Of a stretch of DNA of 64,000 nt, positions 54,860 through 63,006 are shown piece after piece (the first letter of the stretch is position 1; every line of letters begins with the position of its first letter). The position numbers and the translations under genes are program-made. Under the pieces are notes generated by a model. It had not been told where the DNA came from. It ran no database searches and saw only the letters and a program-made list of their open reading frames with translations. The stretch spans positions 62,001 to 126,000 of the forward strand of contig NZ_SLWQ01000008.1 in the NCBI RefSeq assembly GCF_004342425.1, in the 5' to 3' direction. The stretch is from Dokdonella fugitiva. GTDB taxonomy: Bacteria; Pseudomonadota; Gammaproteobacteria; Xanthomonadales; Rhodanobacteraceae.

Positions 54860-55498
54860 ATGAAGAAGGCGCGGGCCGAAGTCATCCGCGAGTACGGACC
54901 CTTCCCCGGCGTAAAGAACGTCGGCGGCGTCAGCTACGACGGCGAGCGTGTCTGGCTCGCCGGCGGCGGGCAGCTGCGCGCATTCGATCCCGCCAGTGGC
55001 GAAACGGTGCGCTCGATCGACGTCGCCGCCCATGCGGGCACCGCGTTCGACGGGCGCCATCTCTACCAGATCGCCGAAGCGGTGATCCGCAAGATCGACC
55101 CGCACAGCGGCGACGTGCTCGCGACGATCCCGGCGCCCGCCGGCGGCGGCGACTCCGGGCTTGCCTGGGCCGAAGGCTCGCTCTGGGTCGGCGACTACCG
55201 CGGGCGGCGCATCCACCAGATCGACCCGGATACCGGCGCCGTGCTGCGCACGATCGAATCGAACCGCTTCGTCACCGGCGTCACCTGGGTCGACGGCGAC
55301 CTCTGGCATGCGACCTGGGAGGGCGATGAAAGCGAGCTGCGCCATCTGGACGCCGCCACCGGAGAAGTCGTGGAAAGCCTCGCGCTGCCGCCCGGCGTGC
55401 TCGTCTCCGGGCTGGAGTACGACGGCAACGACCGCTTCTACTGCGGCGGCGGCGACAGCGGCAAGGTGCGCGCGGTGCGCCGCCTGAAGCCGCGCTGA
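54860..55498 (+). CDS. Beta-propeller protein (YncE/SMP-30-like)
   Basis: Protein of 212 residues, no signal peptide. It is built of four or five blades of about 40 residues: VGGVSYDGERVWLAGGGQLRAFDPASGETVRSIDV, ...DGRHLYQIAEAVIRKIDPHSGDVLATI, LAWAEGSLWVGDYRGRRIHQIDPDTGAVLRTIE, GVTWVDGDLWHATWEGDESELRHLDAATGEVVESL. It resembles glutaminyl-cyclotransferase-like or YncE-like propellers. The ATG at 54860 has CGGAG six bases upstream; an earlier ATG (54854) overlaps this site. It follows the regulator on the same strand. Confidence 0.75.
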   Translation: MKKARAEVIREYGPFPGVKNVGGVSYDGERVWLAGGGQLRAFDPASGETVRSIDVAAHAGTAFDGRHLYQIAEAVIRKIDPHSGDVLATIPAPAGGGDSGLAWAEGSLWVGDYRGRRIHQIDPDTGAVLRTIESNRFVTGVTWVDGDLWHATWEGDESELRHLDAATGEVVESLALPPGVLVSGLEYDGNDRFYCGGGDSGKVRAVRRLKPR

Positions 55499-55663
55499 TC
55501 CGCCAGCACGCGGCGCCACCGCGCGCGCACGCGGCGACGCAGCGACCCGCGCGCGCGTCCTCATGCAGAACGCATCGGATCGTGATCGAACGCGCATGCG
55601 CGCGCATGGTCGCACGCGCACGCTCGAGGCTCGTCGATCCGATGCCTGAACGGAGATGCGAAC

Positions 55664-57067
55664 GTGCTGCGACCCTTGCTTCCCTACGCCGCCGTACTGG
55701 CGACGAGCTTCACCCTCCCCTGCTTCGCCGCCGATGGCGACCCCGACCCCGGCTTCGGCAGCGGCGGCGTCTCCTACGTCGCCGTCGACGACGTCGCCGC
55801 GCGCGAAATCTATCCGCGCGAATCGATCGCGTTACCCGACGGCAAACTGCTGTTCGCCGGCGCGCGCAACAAGATCATCCCGCCCGCGCCGTTCTTCGAG
55901 CCGCAGATCCGCGGCATGCTGCTGCGCCTCAATGCGGACGGCAGCCCCGACGCCGGTTTCGGCAACACCGCCATCCCCGGACTCGTCGAGCTGCCCGATC
56001 TCGCGGCGGGCCAGCGCATGCAGGGGATCGAGTCGATCGCGCGCTTTGCCGACGGCTCCTATGTCGCGGTCGGCACCGCGATGGTCAACGGCCCGCTGAT
56101 GGGTTACGTCGTCAAGCTCACCGCGAGCGGCGATCTCGACGGCAGCTTCGGTGGCGGCGGCATCGTGCTGCTGCCGTCGCATTACCTGCATGTGGTCAGG
56201 CTCGACAGCCAGCAGCGCGTCGTCGTCGGCGGCGAACATTTCGACGGCGGCACGTTCGTCTCGACGAGCACGATCGTGCGCTTCGACGGCACCGGCGCGT
56301 ACGACGCCACGTTCGGCGACGCGGGCGTCGCCCCGATCGCGTGGACGGACGCCGCCTCGTCCGGCTACGTGCACGACCTTGCGATCGTCGAGGGCGACAA
56401 GATCGTCGTCGGTGGCGGCTTCGAGGCGAACGGATCGGGCCTCGGCACCGACTATGCGCTCGCGCGCCTCGACGCGGATGGCAGTTTCGACACGTCCTTC
56501 GCATCGGTCGGCTGGCGCGTGTTCCACGATCCGTCCGAGACGTCGATCGTCAACGCGGTCGAGCGCCTCGCGCCACTCGCCGACGGCCGCATCGCGTTCG
56601 CGGGCTACCACAACACCGGCGAGAACATCACGGGGCTCGTACTCGGCCGCGTCGCCACCGATGGTTCCACCGATGCCACCTTCGGCGACATCGCCAACCC
56701 CGGCTACTTCAAGCCATCGATCCTGCCCGCCGCGGAGACCGCGAACGTGACCGGCCTGGTCATGCAGTCCGATGGCAAGCTCGTCGCGTCGGTCGCCTAC
56801 TACACGAGCGGCAAGGAGAACTTCTTCGCCGTACGCAGCACCGCCGACGGTGCGCTCGACACCCATTTCGCAGCGGCCGGCATCTACGACGCCGACCTCG
56901 CGCCCGACGGCCCGTACAGCGAGATCGGCACGCTGTTGCTGCAGCCCGACGGCAACATCGTCGCCGGCGGGCGTGCGCAACGGACGAGTGCGTCGCCACT
57001 CGTCGACTTCGCCGCGACGCGCCTGCTGGTGACTGCCGACGTCATCTTTGCCGACGGGTTCGATTGA
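55664..57067 (+). CDS. Secreted delta-60-repeat beta-propeller protein
   Basis: Exported protein of 467 residues with a signal peptide (PLLPYAAVLATSFTLPCFA). It consists of delta-60 repeats (DUF5122 type): D-P-x-F-G-x-G-G-V, LNADGSPDAGFG, LTASGDLDGSFGGGG, FDGTGAYDATFGDAG, LDADGSFDTSF, TDGSTDATFGD and TADGALDTHFAAAG, each followed by L.DGK/V.V.GG. It ends VIFADGFD, a short C-terminus that recalls endings I know from secreted Xanthomonadales proteins. Start GTG 55664 with GGAG eight bases before. The 165-base gap upstream is GC-rich without a gene. Confidence 0.82.
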   Translation: MLRPLLPYAAVLATSFTLPCFAADGDPDPGFGSGGVSYVAVDDVAAREIYPRESIALPDGKLLFAGARNKIIPPAPFFEPQIRGMLLRLNADGSPDAGFGNTAIPGLVELPDLAAGQRMQGIESIARFADGSYVAVGTAMVNGPLMGYVVKLTASGDLDGSFGGGGIVLLPSHYLHVVRLDSQQRVVVGGEHFDGGTFVSTSTIVRFDGTGAYDATFGDAGVAPIAWTDAASSGYVHDLAIVEGDKIVVGGGFEANGSGLGTDYALARLDADGSFDTSFASVGWRVFHDPSETSIVNAVERLAPLADGRIAFAGYHNTGENITGLVLGRVATDGSTDATFGDIANPGYFKPSILPAAETANVTGLVMQSDGKLVASVAYYTSGKENFFAVRSTADGALDTHFAAAGIYDADLAPDGPYSEIGTLLLQPDGNIVAGGRAQRTSASPLVDFAATRLLVTADVIFADGFD

Positions 57068-57262
57068 TTGCGCGAGGGCGACGCTGCGCCGCGATGCTTG
57101 GTCTGAGGGCTGAGGGCTGAAGAGCATCGCGGGTTCCGTCGCTCCCACACACGCGCGGCGCACGCACGTGCAGGAGCGCACCCCGCGCGCGACCGTCGCG
57201 CCTCGGAGCAGCGCCGTGCGAGGGAGAGCATCGCGGTTTCAGCCGCGACGCTGCTCGAGGCA
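57068..57262. repeat. Cluster of dispersed repeat units before the HIT gene end
   Basis: Contains GAGGGCTGAGGGCTG (57104-57118), the REP-like GCATCGCGGGTTCCGTCGCTC (57124-57144), AGGAGCGCACCCCGCGCGCG (57172-57191) and GCATCGCGGTTTCAGCCGCGAC (57228-57249). No coding sequence. The units match those at 50799-50868 and 51768-51789. Confidence 0.65.
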
Positions 57263-57778
57263 TTACTCGGGCAGGTGCGCGCGGATCAGCGCTGCGGTCT
57301 GCGCCATCTGCGCAGCGGAAACGCGGACCCGCTCGCGGCGCGCCGCGTCGCCGCCCGGATCGTGCGCCGTGCCGCGTTCGCGTCCGGCGCCGTCGAACGT
57401 CGCGAGTTGCGGCGGGCCGATGCCCCAGTCGCTGCCCTTCTGGCGCGGTACGACGTGGAAATGGAAATGCGGCGTCTCCTGCCCGCTGTAGACGCCGTTG
57501 TTCTGGAACGTGAGGATGCCGAGTGGCTGGTACGCATGCGCGAGCGCATGTGCGACACGCTGGGCGTGGAGCATGATGGCCACGCATTCATCGCGCGAAA
57601 GATCGAGCAAGGTCGCGACGTGCCGGCGCGTGATGACGCAGCACTGGCCGGTTTCGAACTGCCATGGATTGAGCACGGTCAGCGTGTGCTCGCCTTCGTC
57701 GATGACGGCCCATCGTTCTTCGCGGCCAGCCATGCCTTCGCAGAGGTCGCATGGGTCCCGCACCGGAAGTTCGATCAC
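57263..57778 (-). CDS. HIT-family protein
   Basis: Protein of 171 residues of the histidine-triad nucleotide hydrolase family. The triad is HFHFHVVPR (H-x-H-x-H-hydrophobic), and VLNPWQFETGQCCVITRRHVATLLDLSRDE and NNGVYSGQETPHFHFH are present. It starts at GTG 57776-57778 with GGGGA seven bases upstream. The N-terminal CDLCEG and the tail of about 40 residues are extra to the core. Probably hydrolyses adenosine- or dinucleotide-phosphoramidates. The start is 164 bases from the M61 gene end. Confidence 0.88.
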   Translation of the reverse strand: MIELPVRDPCDLCEGMAGREERWAVIDEGEHTLTVLNPWQFETGQCCVITRRHVATLLDLSRDECVAIMLHAQRVAHALAHAYQPLGILTFQNNGVYSGQETPHFHFHVVPRQKGSDWGIGPPQLATFDGAGRERGTAHDPGGDAARRERVRVSAAQMAQTAALIRAHLPE

Positions 57779-57942
57779 GTGCCATCCCCGATATGCCCGT
57801 GGTTCGGCGAACCCCGGGCCACCACGTCGTCATTCCCGCGAAAGCGGGAATCCATTCTGCTCTCCACGGCACCGTAGCGACCGAGCATGCACCGGGTAGG
57901 ATGCGTACGCACGCCGCTCCGGTCAACCGCGGGCCGGCGAAC

Positions 57943-59883
57943 TCATCTCGATGCCAGATCGGCATCGCCGCTACGCCTTGCCAGCAGCGCCGACAATGTC
58001 TCGGGCGCACCCGGGATGCGTTCGAGATGCGGATATCGATGTCCCGTCCTCGCGTCGATGTCGGCAGCGAACTCGCCGCCGTCGAAGGTGATGCCCATGC
58101 GCAACCGCATACGCGATGCGATCGCCTGGTCGAGCGCTTCCGGCGTGAACGGCGCGCCGTCGATGGTCTTCACGCGTGCGCCGGGGACGATCCCTGCGGC
58201 GAAGGCGGCGCCGTTCCAGGCGACGGATTTCACCTGGCCCGAGGGCGTGATCGTGAGGCCGATCGACCAGGTGAGGTCGCGCACGCCGTCGGCCGCTTCG
58301 GCGAGGCGGAAATACGCGCTCGGCGTATCGCGAAACACGAGGCGCCAGCCATGCGCGGCGAGGCCGTCGAGCACGCCCTCGTCATCGTGCGCATCGAGCT
58401 TGCGGTGCAGGATCGCCGACCAGTCCGCCGCGCAGAGGCCGTCGAGTGTGGCGACGACGTCGCGTTCGGTGTAGGTGCGGTATCGCTCGCCGTGTTCGCG
58501 GTTCGCGGCGCTGAAGAACGCAGCGGCGAAATCGTCGATGCCTTTCGCGCCGTCACTGCAGCGGCGCAGGCGTGCGTCGATGTCGAGCCAGAACAGCACG
58601 CCTTCGACGTAGTAGTCCTCGCGTCGCTGCCAGTCGCGCCAGTCGGCGCGACCGCTCTGGATCAACGGGTCGTTGCTGCTGTCGGCGAGCGATTTCCAGC
58701 GGCGGCCTGCGCGTGAGTGCACGACGGCGGCGTCGAGTGCGAGTGCGTCGAGCGTCTGCTGCACGCTGCGCAGGCCCGCACGCGCGGCGACGATGCGCGA
58801 CCAGAACTCGGTCTGTCCCTCGTAGAGCCAGAGCAGCGTGCCCGTGGCCGGCTCGTTCGGCGTCGCCGTCGCCATGTCGGCGGGAACGCGCCAGAGGCCG
58901 TTCCAGGCGTGGATGAATTCGTGCGGGATCACGTCGATCCACGGTACCGCAGCGTCGCGGTGCGCGAGGAAATCCGTCGGCAGGAACACTTCGCCGGAGT
59001 CCGCATGCTCGATGCCGCCGGGGCCCGGCAGGCGATCGTCGAGCCCGAACAGGAAGTCGTAATGCGCGAACGGCGACGGGCCGAACAGCGCGCCGACTTC
59101 GTCGACGACCGCGCGCAGCGGCCGGTCGAGCTCGGCCGCGCGTTCGACCGACGCGGCGTCCACGGCGATCCACTGCGCGCGGACGGGCGCGGCGCCGCCG
59201 GCGATCGCGCGCGTCTGCACATGGCGCGACGCGAATACCGGAGAGTCGATCAGGCGATCGAGCGACACGGGCGCGAACCGCACGGCCGAACCCTCGCGCC
59301 CGCCTTGCAGCGTCGTCGCCGCCGACATGCCTTCGGGCAGCGTGATCGTTGCCTGCACCGGGATCTGCCGTGCGGGCCAGCCGTCCGGATAGACCAGCAC
59401 GCGGTTCCACGACAGCCCGATGAAACCGTCGAACACGGTCGCCGAAGCCTCGTGGCCGAGCGGCGCGAGGTACTGGAAGCGCGCCTCGAGTTCCTTCGCG
59501 CCGGCCGGCACGTCGATCTCGAACGCATGCACGCGCGCAGGATCGCGCCGCCACGTCAGCGCCACGCCGTCGGCGCTGACCGCGAGCCCGGCGAGGCGAT
59601 GCGCGGAGATCGATGGCGCATGGCTCGCGGCGTCCCATTGGGGATAGAACAGCACGGTCCTTCCGGCATGCTGCACGGGCATGCGCTCGCGCACCGCGAC
59701 GATGCGCCGACGCATGTCGGTGAGGTCGACATCGAGCGCGATCGTGCCGCGGAAGGCGGCCGCAGGCGCGGCCTGCGCGGGCGAACGATTGCGCGTCGCG
59801 GCACACGCGGCGGTGGCGGCGAACGCCACTGCGACGAGGACGTGCGCGATCGCGCGTGGGGTATCGCGGAAAAATGCAGGCAT
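57943..59883 (-). CDS. M61-family metallopeptidase with C-terminal PDZ domain
   Basis: Exported protein of 646 residues. The first 30 contain a hydrophobic signal with a possible lipobox-like ATAAC. Like glycyl aminopeptidases of family M61, it has FLFGLDD..PGPGGIEHADSG (the GG-x-EH motif), the zinc motif PHEFIHAWNG (HExxH at about 321-325) and a downstream Glu in LWLYEGQTEFWS. The last 100 residues are a PDZ domain (SAYFRLAEAADGVRDLTWSIGL.., GIVPGARVKTIDGAPFT). Both zinc motifs are intact, so it should be active as an aminopeptidase. Start at ATG 59883; longer start is unlikely. Confidence 0.88.
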   Translation of the reverse strand: MPAFFRDTPRAIAHVLVAVAFAATAACAATRNRSPAQAAPAAAFRGTIALDVDLTDMRRRIVAVRERMPVQHAGRTVLFYPQWDAASHAPSISAHRLAGLAVSADGVALTWRRDPARVHAFEIDVPAGAKELEARFQYLAPLGHEASATVFDGFIGLSWNRVLVYPDGWPARQIPVQATITLPEGMSAATTLQGGREGSAVRFAPVSLDRLIDSPVFASRHVQTRAIAGGAAPVRAQWIAVDAASVERAAELDRPLRAVVDEVGALFGPSPFAHYDFLFGLDDRLPGPGGIEHADSGEVFLPTDFLAHRDAAVPWIDVIPHEFIHAWNGLWRVPADMATATPNEPATGTLLWLYEGQTEFWSRIVAARAGLRSVQQTLDALALDAAVVHSRAGRRWKSLADSSNDPLIQSGRADWRDWQRREDYYVEGVLFWLDIDARLRRCSDGAKGIDDFAAAFFSAANREHGERYRTYTERDVVATLDGLCAADWSAILHRKLDAHDDEGVLDGLAAHGWRLVFRDTPSAYFRLAEAADGVRDLTWSIGLTITPSGQVKSVAWNGAAFAAGIVPGARVKTIDGAPFTPEALDQAIASRMRLRMGITFDGGEFAADIDARTGHRYPHLERIPGAPETLSALLARRSGDADLASR

Positions 59884-60006
59884 GGACACATCCGGTCGCG
59901 AAGGCTGTCGACCGGATGCTACGCGAGGCGCCGCGGTCATGTGCACCGGCGCAGGCCTCGCCAGGGAAGCTCGCCTGCGGGGCTTCCCTGGCGGCGCGCG
60001 GTGGCT

Positions 60007-60828
60007 TCAGCCCTTGATGAACTCGAGCAGGTCCGCGTTGACGCGCTCCTTGAGCGTCGTGCACATGCCGTGCGGGGCGCCCTTGTACAACTTCAGGGTG
60101 GCGTTCCTGATGATCCTGGCGGACAGCACGGCGGAGTCGGCGTACGGCACGATCTGGTCGTCGTCGCCGTGCAATATCAACGTCGGCACGTCGACCTTCT
60201 TCAGGTCCTCCGTCAGGTCGGTCTCCGAAAACGCCTTGATGCAGAAGTACGAAGCGGGGAATCCGGCCATCATGCCCTGGCGCCAGAAGGATTCGCGCAC
60301 GCCCTCCGAGGCCTTCGTGCCTGGACGGTTGTAACCGTAGAATGGAATGCTCAGGTCCTTCCAGAATTGCGAGCGATCGGCCAACACGTTCGCGCGGATC
60401 TGGTCGAAGACCTCGATCGGCAGGCCGCCGGGATTGGATCCGGACCTCACCATCACGGGCGGGATCGCGCCGATCAGCACGGCCTTCGCCACGCGCTGCG
60501 TGCCGTGGCGGGCCATGTAGCGCACGACTTCGCCGCCGCCGGTCGAATGCCCGACGTGGATTACCTTGTCGAGATCGAGTGCGTTCACGAGCTCGGCGAG
60601 ATCGTCGGCGTAGGTATCCAGATCGTTGCCGTCCCAGGGCTGCGACGAGCGGCCGTGCCCGCGGCGATCATGGGCGATGCAGCGGTAACCATGCGAGGCG
60701 AGGAAGAACATCTGGTCCTCGAACGCGTCGGCGCTGAGCGGCCAGCCATGGCTGAAGACGATGGGCTGCCCCGCCCCCCAATCCTTGTAGTAGATCCGCG
60801 TGCCGTCGTTGGTGGTGATCGTGTTCAT
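60007..60828 (-). CDS. Alpha/beta hydrolase, non-heme chloroperoxidase/arylesterase type
   Basis: Enzyme of 273 residues. The catalytic triad is Ser in [18 protein letters not shown], Asp in [15 protein letters not shown] and His in [16 protein letters not shown]. The [14 protein letters not shown] oxyanion motif and [24 protein letters not shown] are as in cofactor-free haloperoxidases and arylesterases. Start ATG 60828. It is followed by the M61 gene (123-base gap) and preceded, on the same strand, by a YcaC-type hydrolase 60 bases away. Confidence 0.92.
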   Translation of the reverse strand: MNTITTNDGTRIYYKDWGAGQPIVFSHGWPLSADAFEDQMFFLASHGYRCIAHDRRGHGRSSQPWDGNDLDTYADDLAELVNALDLDKVIHVGHSTGGGEVVRYMARHGTQRVAKAVLIGAIPPVMVRSGSNPGGLPIEVFDQIRANVLADRSQFWKDLSIPFYGYNRPGTKASEGVRESFWRQGMMAGFPASYFCIKAFSETDLTEDLKKVDVPTLILHGDDDQIVPYADSAVLSARIIRNATLKLYKGAPHGMCTTLKERVNADLLEFIKG

Positions 60829-60888
60829 GGGTGCTCCGTCGTGCGAATGCGTGGAAGGTCGTGGCCGCATGGCCGCTGTCGCCACGTC

Positions 60889-61500
60889 TCAGTGGCCTTC
60901 AACCGCGAACAGGATGTCGGCGAAACCGGCCGTGGTCGCTGCCCGATTCCAGTCGCGCTGCAGCTCGCAGATGAGCTGCACCCAGCCGATCGGCTTGGCG
61001 CCGGCCTGGACCAGCCGCTGCACGGCAAGTGCATGCGCTTCCGGCGATGTCCCGCCGACGCAGTCGATCACCGCGTGCACGTCGAAGCCGTCCCGCAATG
61101 CATCGAGCGCCGGGTGCACGAGGCACACTTCCGTCCAGAGCGCGGCCATGACGAGCTTGCGGCGGTCCGTAGCCTTCACCGCGCGCACGAAGTCCTCGTC
61201 TTCCCAGGCATTGATCGACGTGCGATCGATCGGCTGGACATCCGCCAGCACGTCGGTGATCTGGTGGATGGTCGGCTGGTTGCGTCCGGTGCCCACGTTG
61301 ACCGTGGAGAGCACCACCGGCAATCCGTACAGCTTGCCGATGCGCGCGAGTGCCGTGATGTTCGCGACGAGCTCGCGCTTGGAACGCGACTGGATCGATG
61401 CGACCTGCACGGGCTGGAAATCGATGATCACGAGCGCGGCGTTCTGCGGCGTGAGGAGATGGTCGGCGACGGGGTCGCGGATGGCCTTGTACGACGTCAT
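60889..61500 (-). CDS. Isochorismatase-family (YcaC-like) hydrolase
   Basis: Cysteine hydrolase of 203 residues. Catalytic Asp is in NAALVIIDFQP, Cys in AALWTEVCLVHPALDAL. The sequence RTSINAWEDEDFVRAVKATDRRKLVM and ICELQRDWNRAAT matches YcaC, an octameric hydrolase of unknown substrate. The ATG at 61500 overlaps the stop of the hydrolase-cupin gene (ATGA), so they are co-translated. A Lys of the usual triad was not located with certainty. Confidence 0.9.
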   Translation of the reverse strand: MTSYKAIRDPVADHLLTPQNAALVIIDFQPVQVASIQSRSKRELVANITALARIGKLYGLPVVLSTVNVGTGRNQPTIHQITDVLADVQPIDRTSINAWEDEDFVRAVKATDRRKLVMAALWTEVCLVHPALDALRDGFDVHAVIDCVGGTSPEAHALAVQRLVQAGAKPIGWVQLICELQRDWNRAATTAGFADILFAVEGH

Positions 61501-62855
61501 GGCTGCGCCTCCCCGGCGATCGCGGCGACATCCCTGGAGTAGCGCGTATCGGTCGGTCCGACGCCGGTGATGTAGACGACGGTCGGCAGGTCGCCGGTGT
61601 AGGCGAAATGCGCCTGCCCCGCGGGCTCGGTGTAGAAGCTGCCCGGACCCAGCGTCCGCGCGGTCGCCGCGCCGGCCTGGTCGCCATAACCGAAATGCCA
61701 TTCGCCGGAAACGACGAGCGCGGTCCGATCGTCGCGGTGGCTGTGCGCGGCGATGCGCTGGTGCGGCGGAACGCGGATCTCGATGGCATAGGGACCCGCG
61801 CCTGCAGGATCGCCGGACAGCACGGTGGTCTGGATGCCCTCGAGCCCGGAGGTGCCGGCCCCGGCGCCGCCGCGGGCATGGCGTTCCACCTCGTCGGCCG
61901 TCAGTCGCGTCGGCGCGAGTGGCGCCGTCGCATCGAGGAATGCGCGGATCGCGGCGACGGTCGCCGCGGGTTGTTCCTCCATGAGCCAGTGGCCGGCACC
62001 GCTGATCACCGCCTGGCGTACGTCGTCCGCGGCGAAACGCATCACGAACGCCATCGTCGCGCCGAACGAATGATCGCCACCGACGGCCAGCAGCGGCATC
62101 TGCAGGCGCCCGTTCGCCAATGCCGCGCGATTGTCGATCGCGTCCTGGTCGAACGCGGCGAACTGGCGGAAGCCGGCGTGCATGCGGCCCGGCTGCGCGT
62201 ACAGCGTTGCGTAGTGGCGACGCGCCGCCTCGGGGAAGTGCGCCGGATCGGCCGAGAATTCGTTCCAGAAGCGATCGAGGTAGATGCGCTCGCGCCCGGC
62301 CACCAGGCGCTCCATGTCGGGACCGCCGAAGCGGAAGTGCCACAGCAGCGGATTCTTCAGGATCTCGTCCCACGGGCCCACGCCGGGCACGGGCGCATCC
62401 ATCACCACGAGGCGCGCGGTGCGTCCCGGATGACTCATCGCGAACGCGAACGCGACCATGTTGCCGATGTCGTGCGCGACGACATCGGCGCGATCGACAT
62501 GCAAGGCGTCCATCACGCCGGCGATGTCCTCGGCCTGGTTCTTCTTGCCGAAGCCGTCCAGCGCGGTCGCGGAGAGCCCCATGCCGCGCAGATCCGGTAC
62601 CAGCACGGTGTGGTCGCGCGCGAGTTCCGCGGCGAGCGGCGCCCACATGTCGCCGGTTTCGCCATAGCCGTGCAGCAGCACGACCGCCGGGCCCGAGCCG
62701 CCGACGCGCACATGCAGGGTCGTTCCATTGCTGGCGATGTCCTGCGTGCGAAAGCCGGCGGGAAACTCGAACGTACCCGCCCATGAAGGTGCGGCGGACG
62801 CGACGACCGCGCCGACGAGCCAAATGAATCCACACAGCGAATTGCGAATGCCCAT
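61497..62855 (-). CDS. Exported alpha/beta hydrolase fused to a cupin domain
   Basis: Protein of 452 residues with a signal peptide (FIWLVGAVVASAAPSWAG). The first domain (about 35-310) is an epoxide-hydrolase-like alpha/beta hydrolase: LLHGYGETGDMWAPLA, nucleophile Asp129 in VVAHDIGNMVAFAFA, and His in GAGHWLMEEQPA. The second (about 330-452) is a cupin with PPHQRIAAHSHRDDRTALVVSGEWHFGYG and LGPGSFYTEPAGQAHFAYTG, carrying possible metal ligands (His). The fusion is unusual; each half is common. GAGGAG lies nine bases before the ATG. It is the first gene of the hydrolase operon. Confidence 0.85.
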   Translation of the reverse strand: MGIRNSLCGFIWLVGAVVASAAPSWAGTFEFPAGFRTQDIASNGTTLHVRVGGSGPAVVLLHGYGETGDMWAPLAAELARDHTVLVPDLRGMGLSATALDGFGKKNQAEDIAGVMDALHVDRADVVAHDIGNMVAFAFAMSHPGRTARLVVMDAPVPGVGPWDEILKNPLLWHFRFGGPDMERLVAGRERIYLDRFWNEFSADPAHFPEAARRHYATLYAQPGRMHAGFRQFAAFDQDAIDNRAALANGRLQMPLLAVGGDHSFGATMAFVMRFAADDVRQAVISGAGHWLMEEQPAATVAAIRAFLDATAPLAPTRLTADEVERHARGGAGAGTSGLEGIQTTVLSGDPAGAGPYAIEIRVPPHQRIAAHSHRDDRTALVVSGEWHFGYGDQAGAATARTLGPGSFYTEPAGQAHFAYTGDLPTVVYITGVGPTDTRYSRDVAAIAGEAQP

Positions 62856-63006
62856 GACGCCTGCTCCTCTGGCCAGTGACGTGCGCTGCGCGCGAAGCGG
62901 AACGTCGCGCGAAGCTCGTCGCAGAGGGTAGGAAGACGGCCGCGACGGCGCGCCCTGCATCGCAAGGAGTGGCGACCTGCAGTTTTCTACAGGGACGCGC
63001 GGTGCA
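62856..63006. other. Intergenic region between the sensor kinase and hydrolase operon
   Basis: The 151 bases hold the ribosome-binding site of the hydrolase-cupin gene (GAGGAGCAGG) and an imperfect inverted repeat GCGCGAAG...CGCGCGAAG near 62895-62915. No good promoter was found. The promoter for the hydrolase operon should lie here. Confidence 0.45.
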
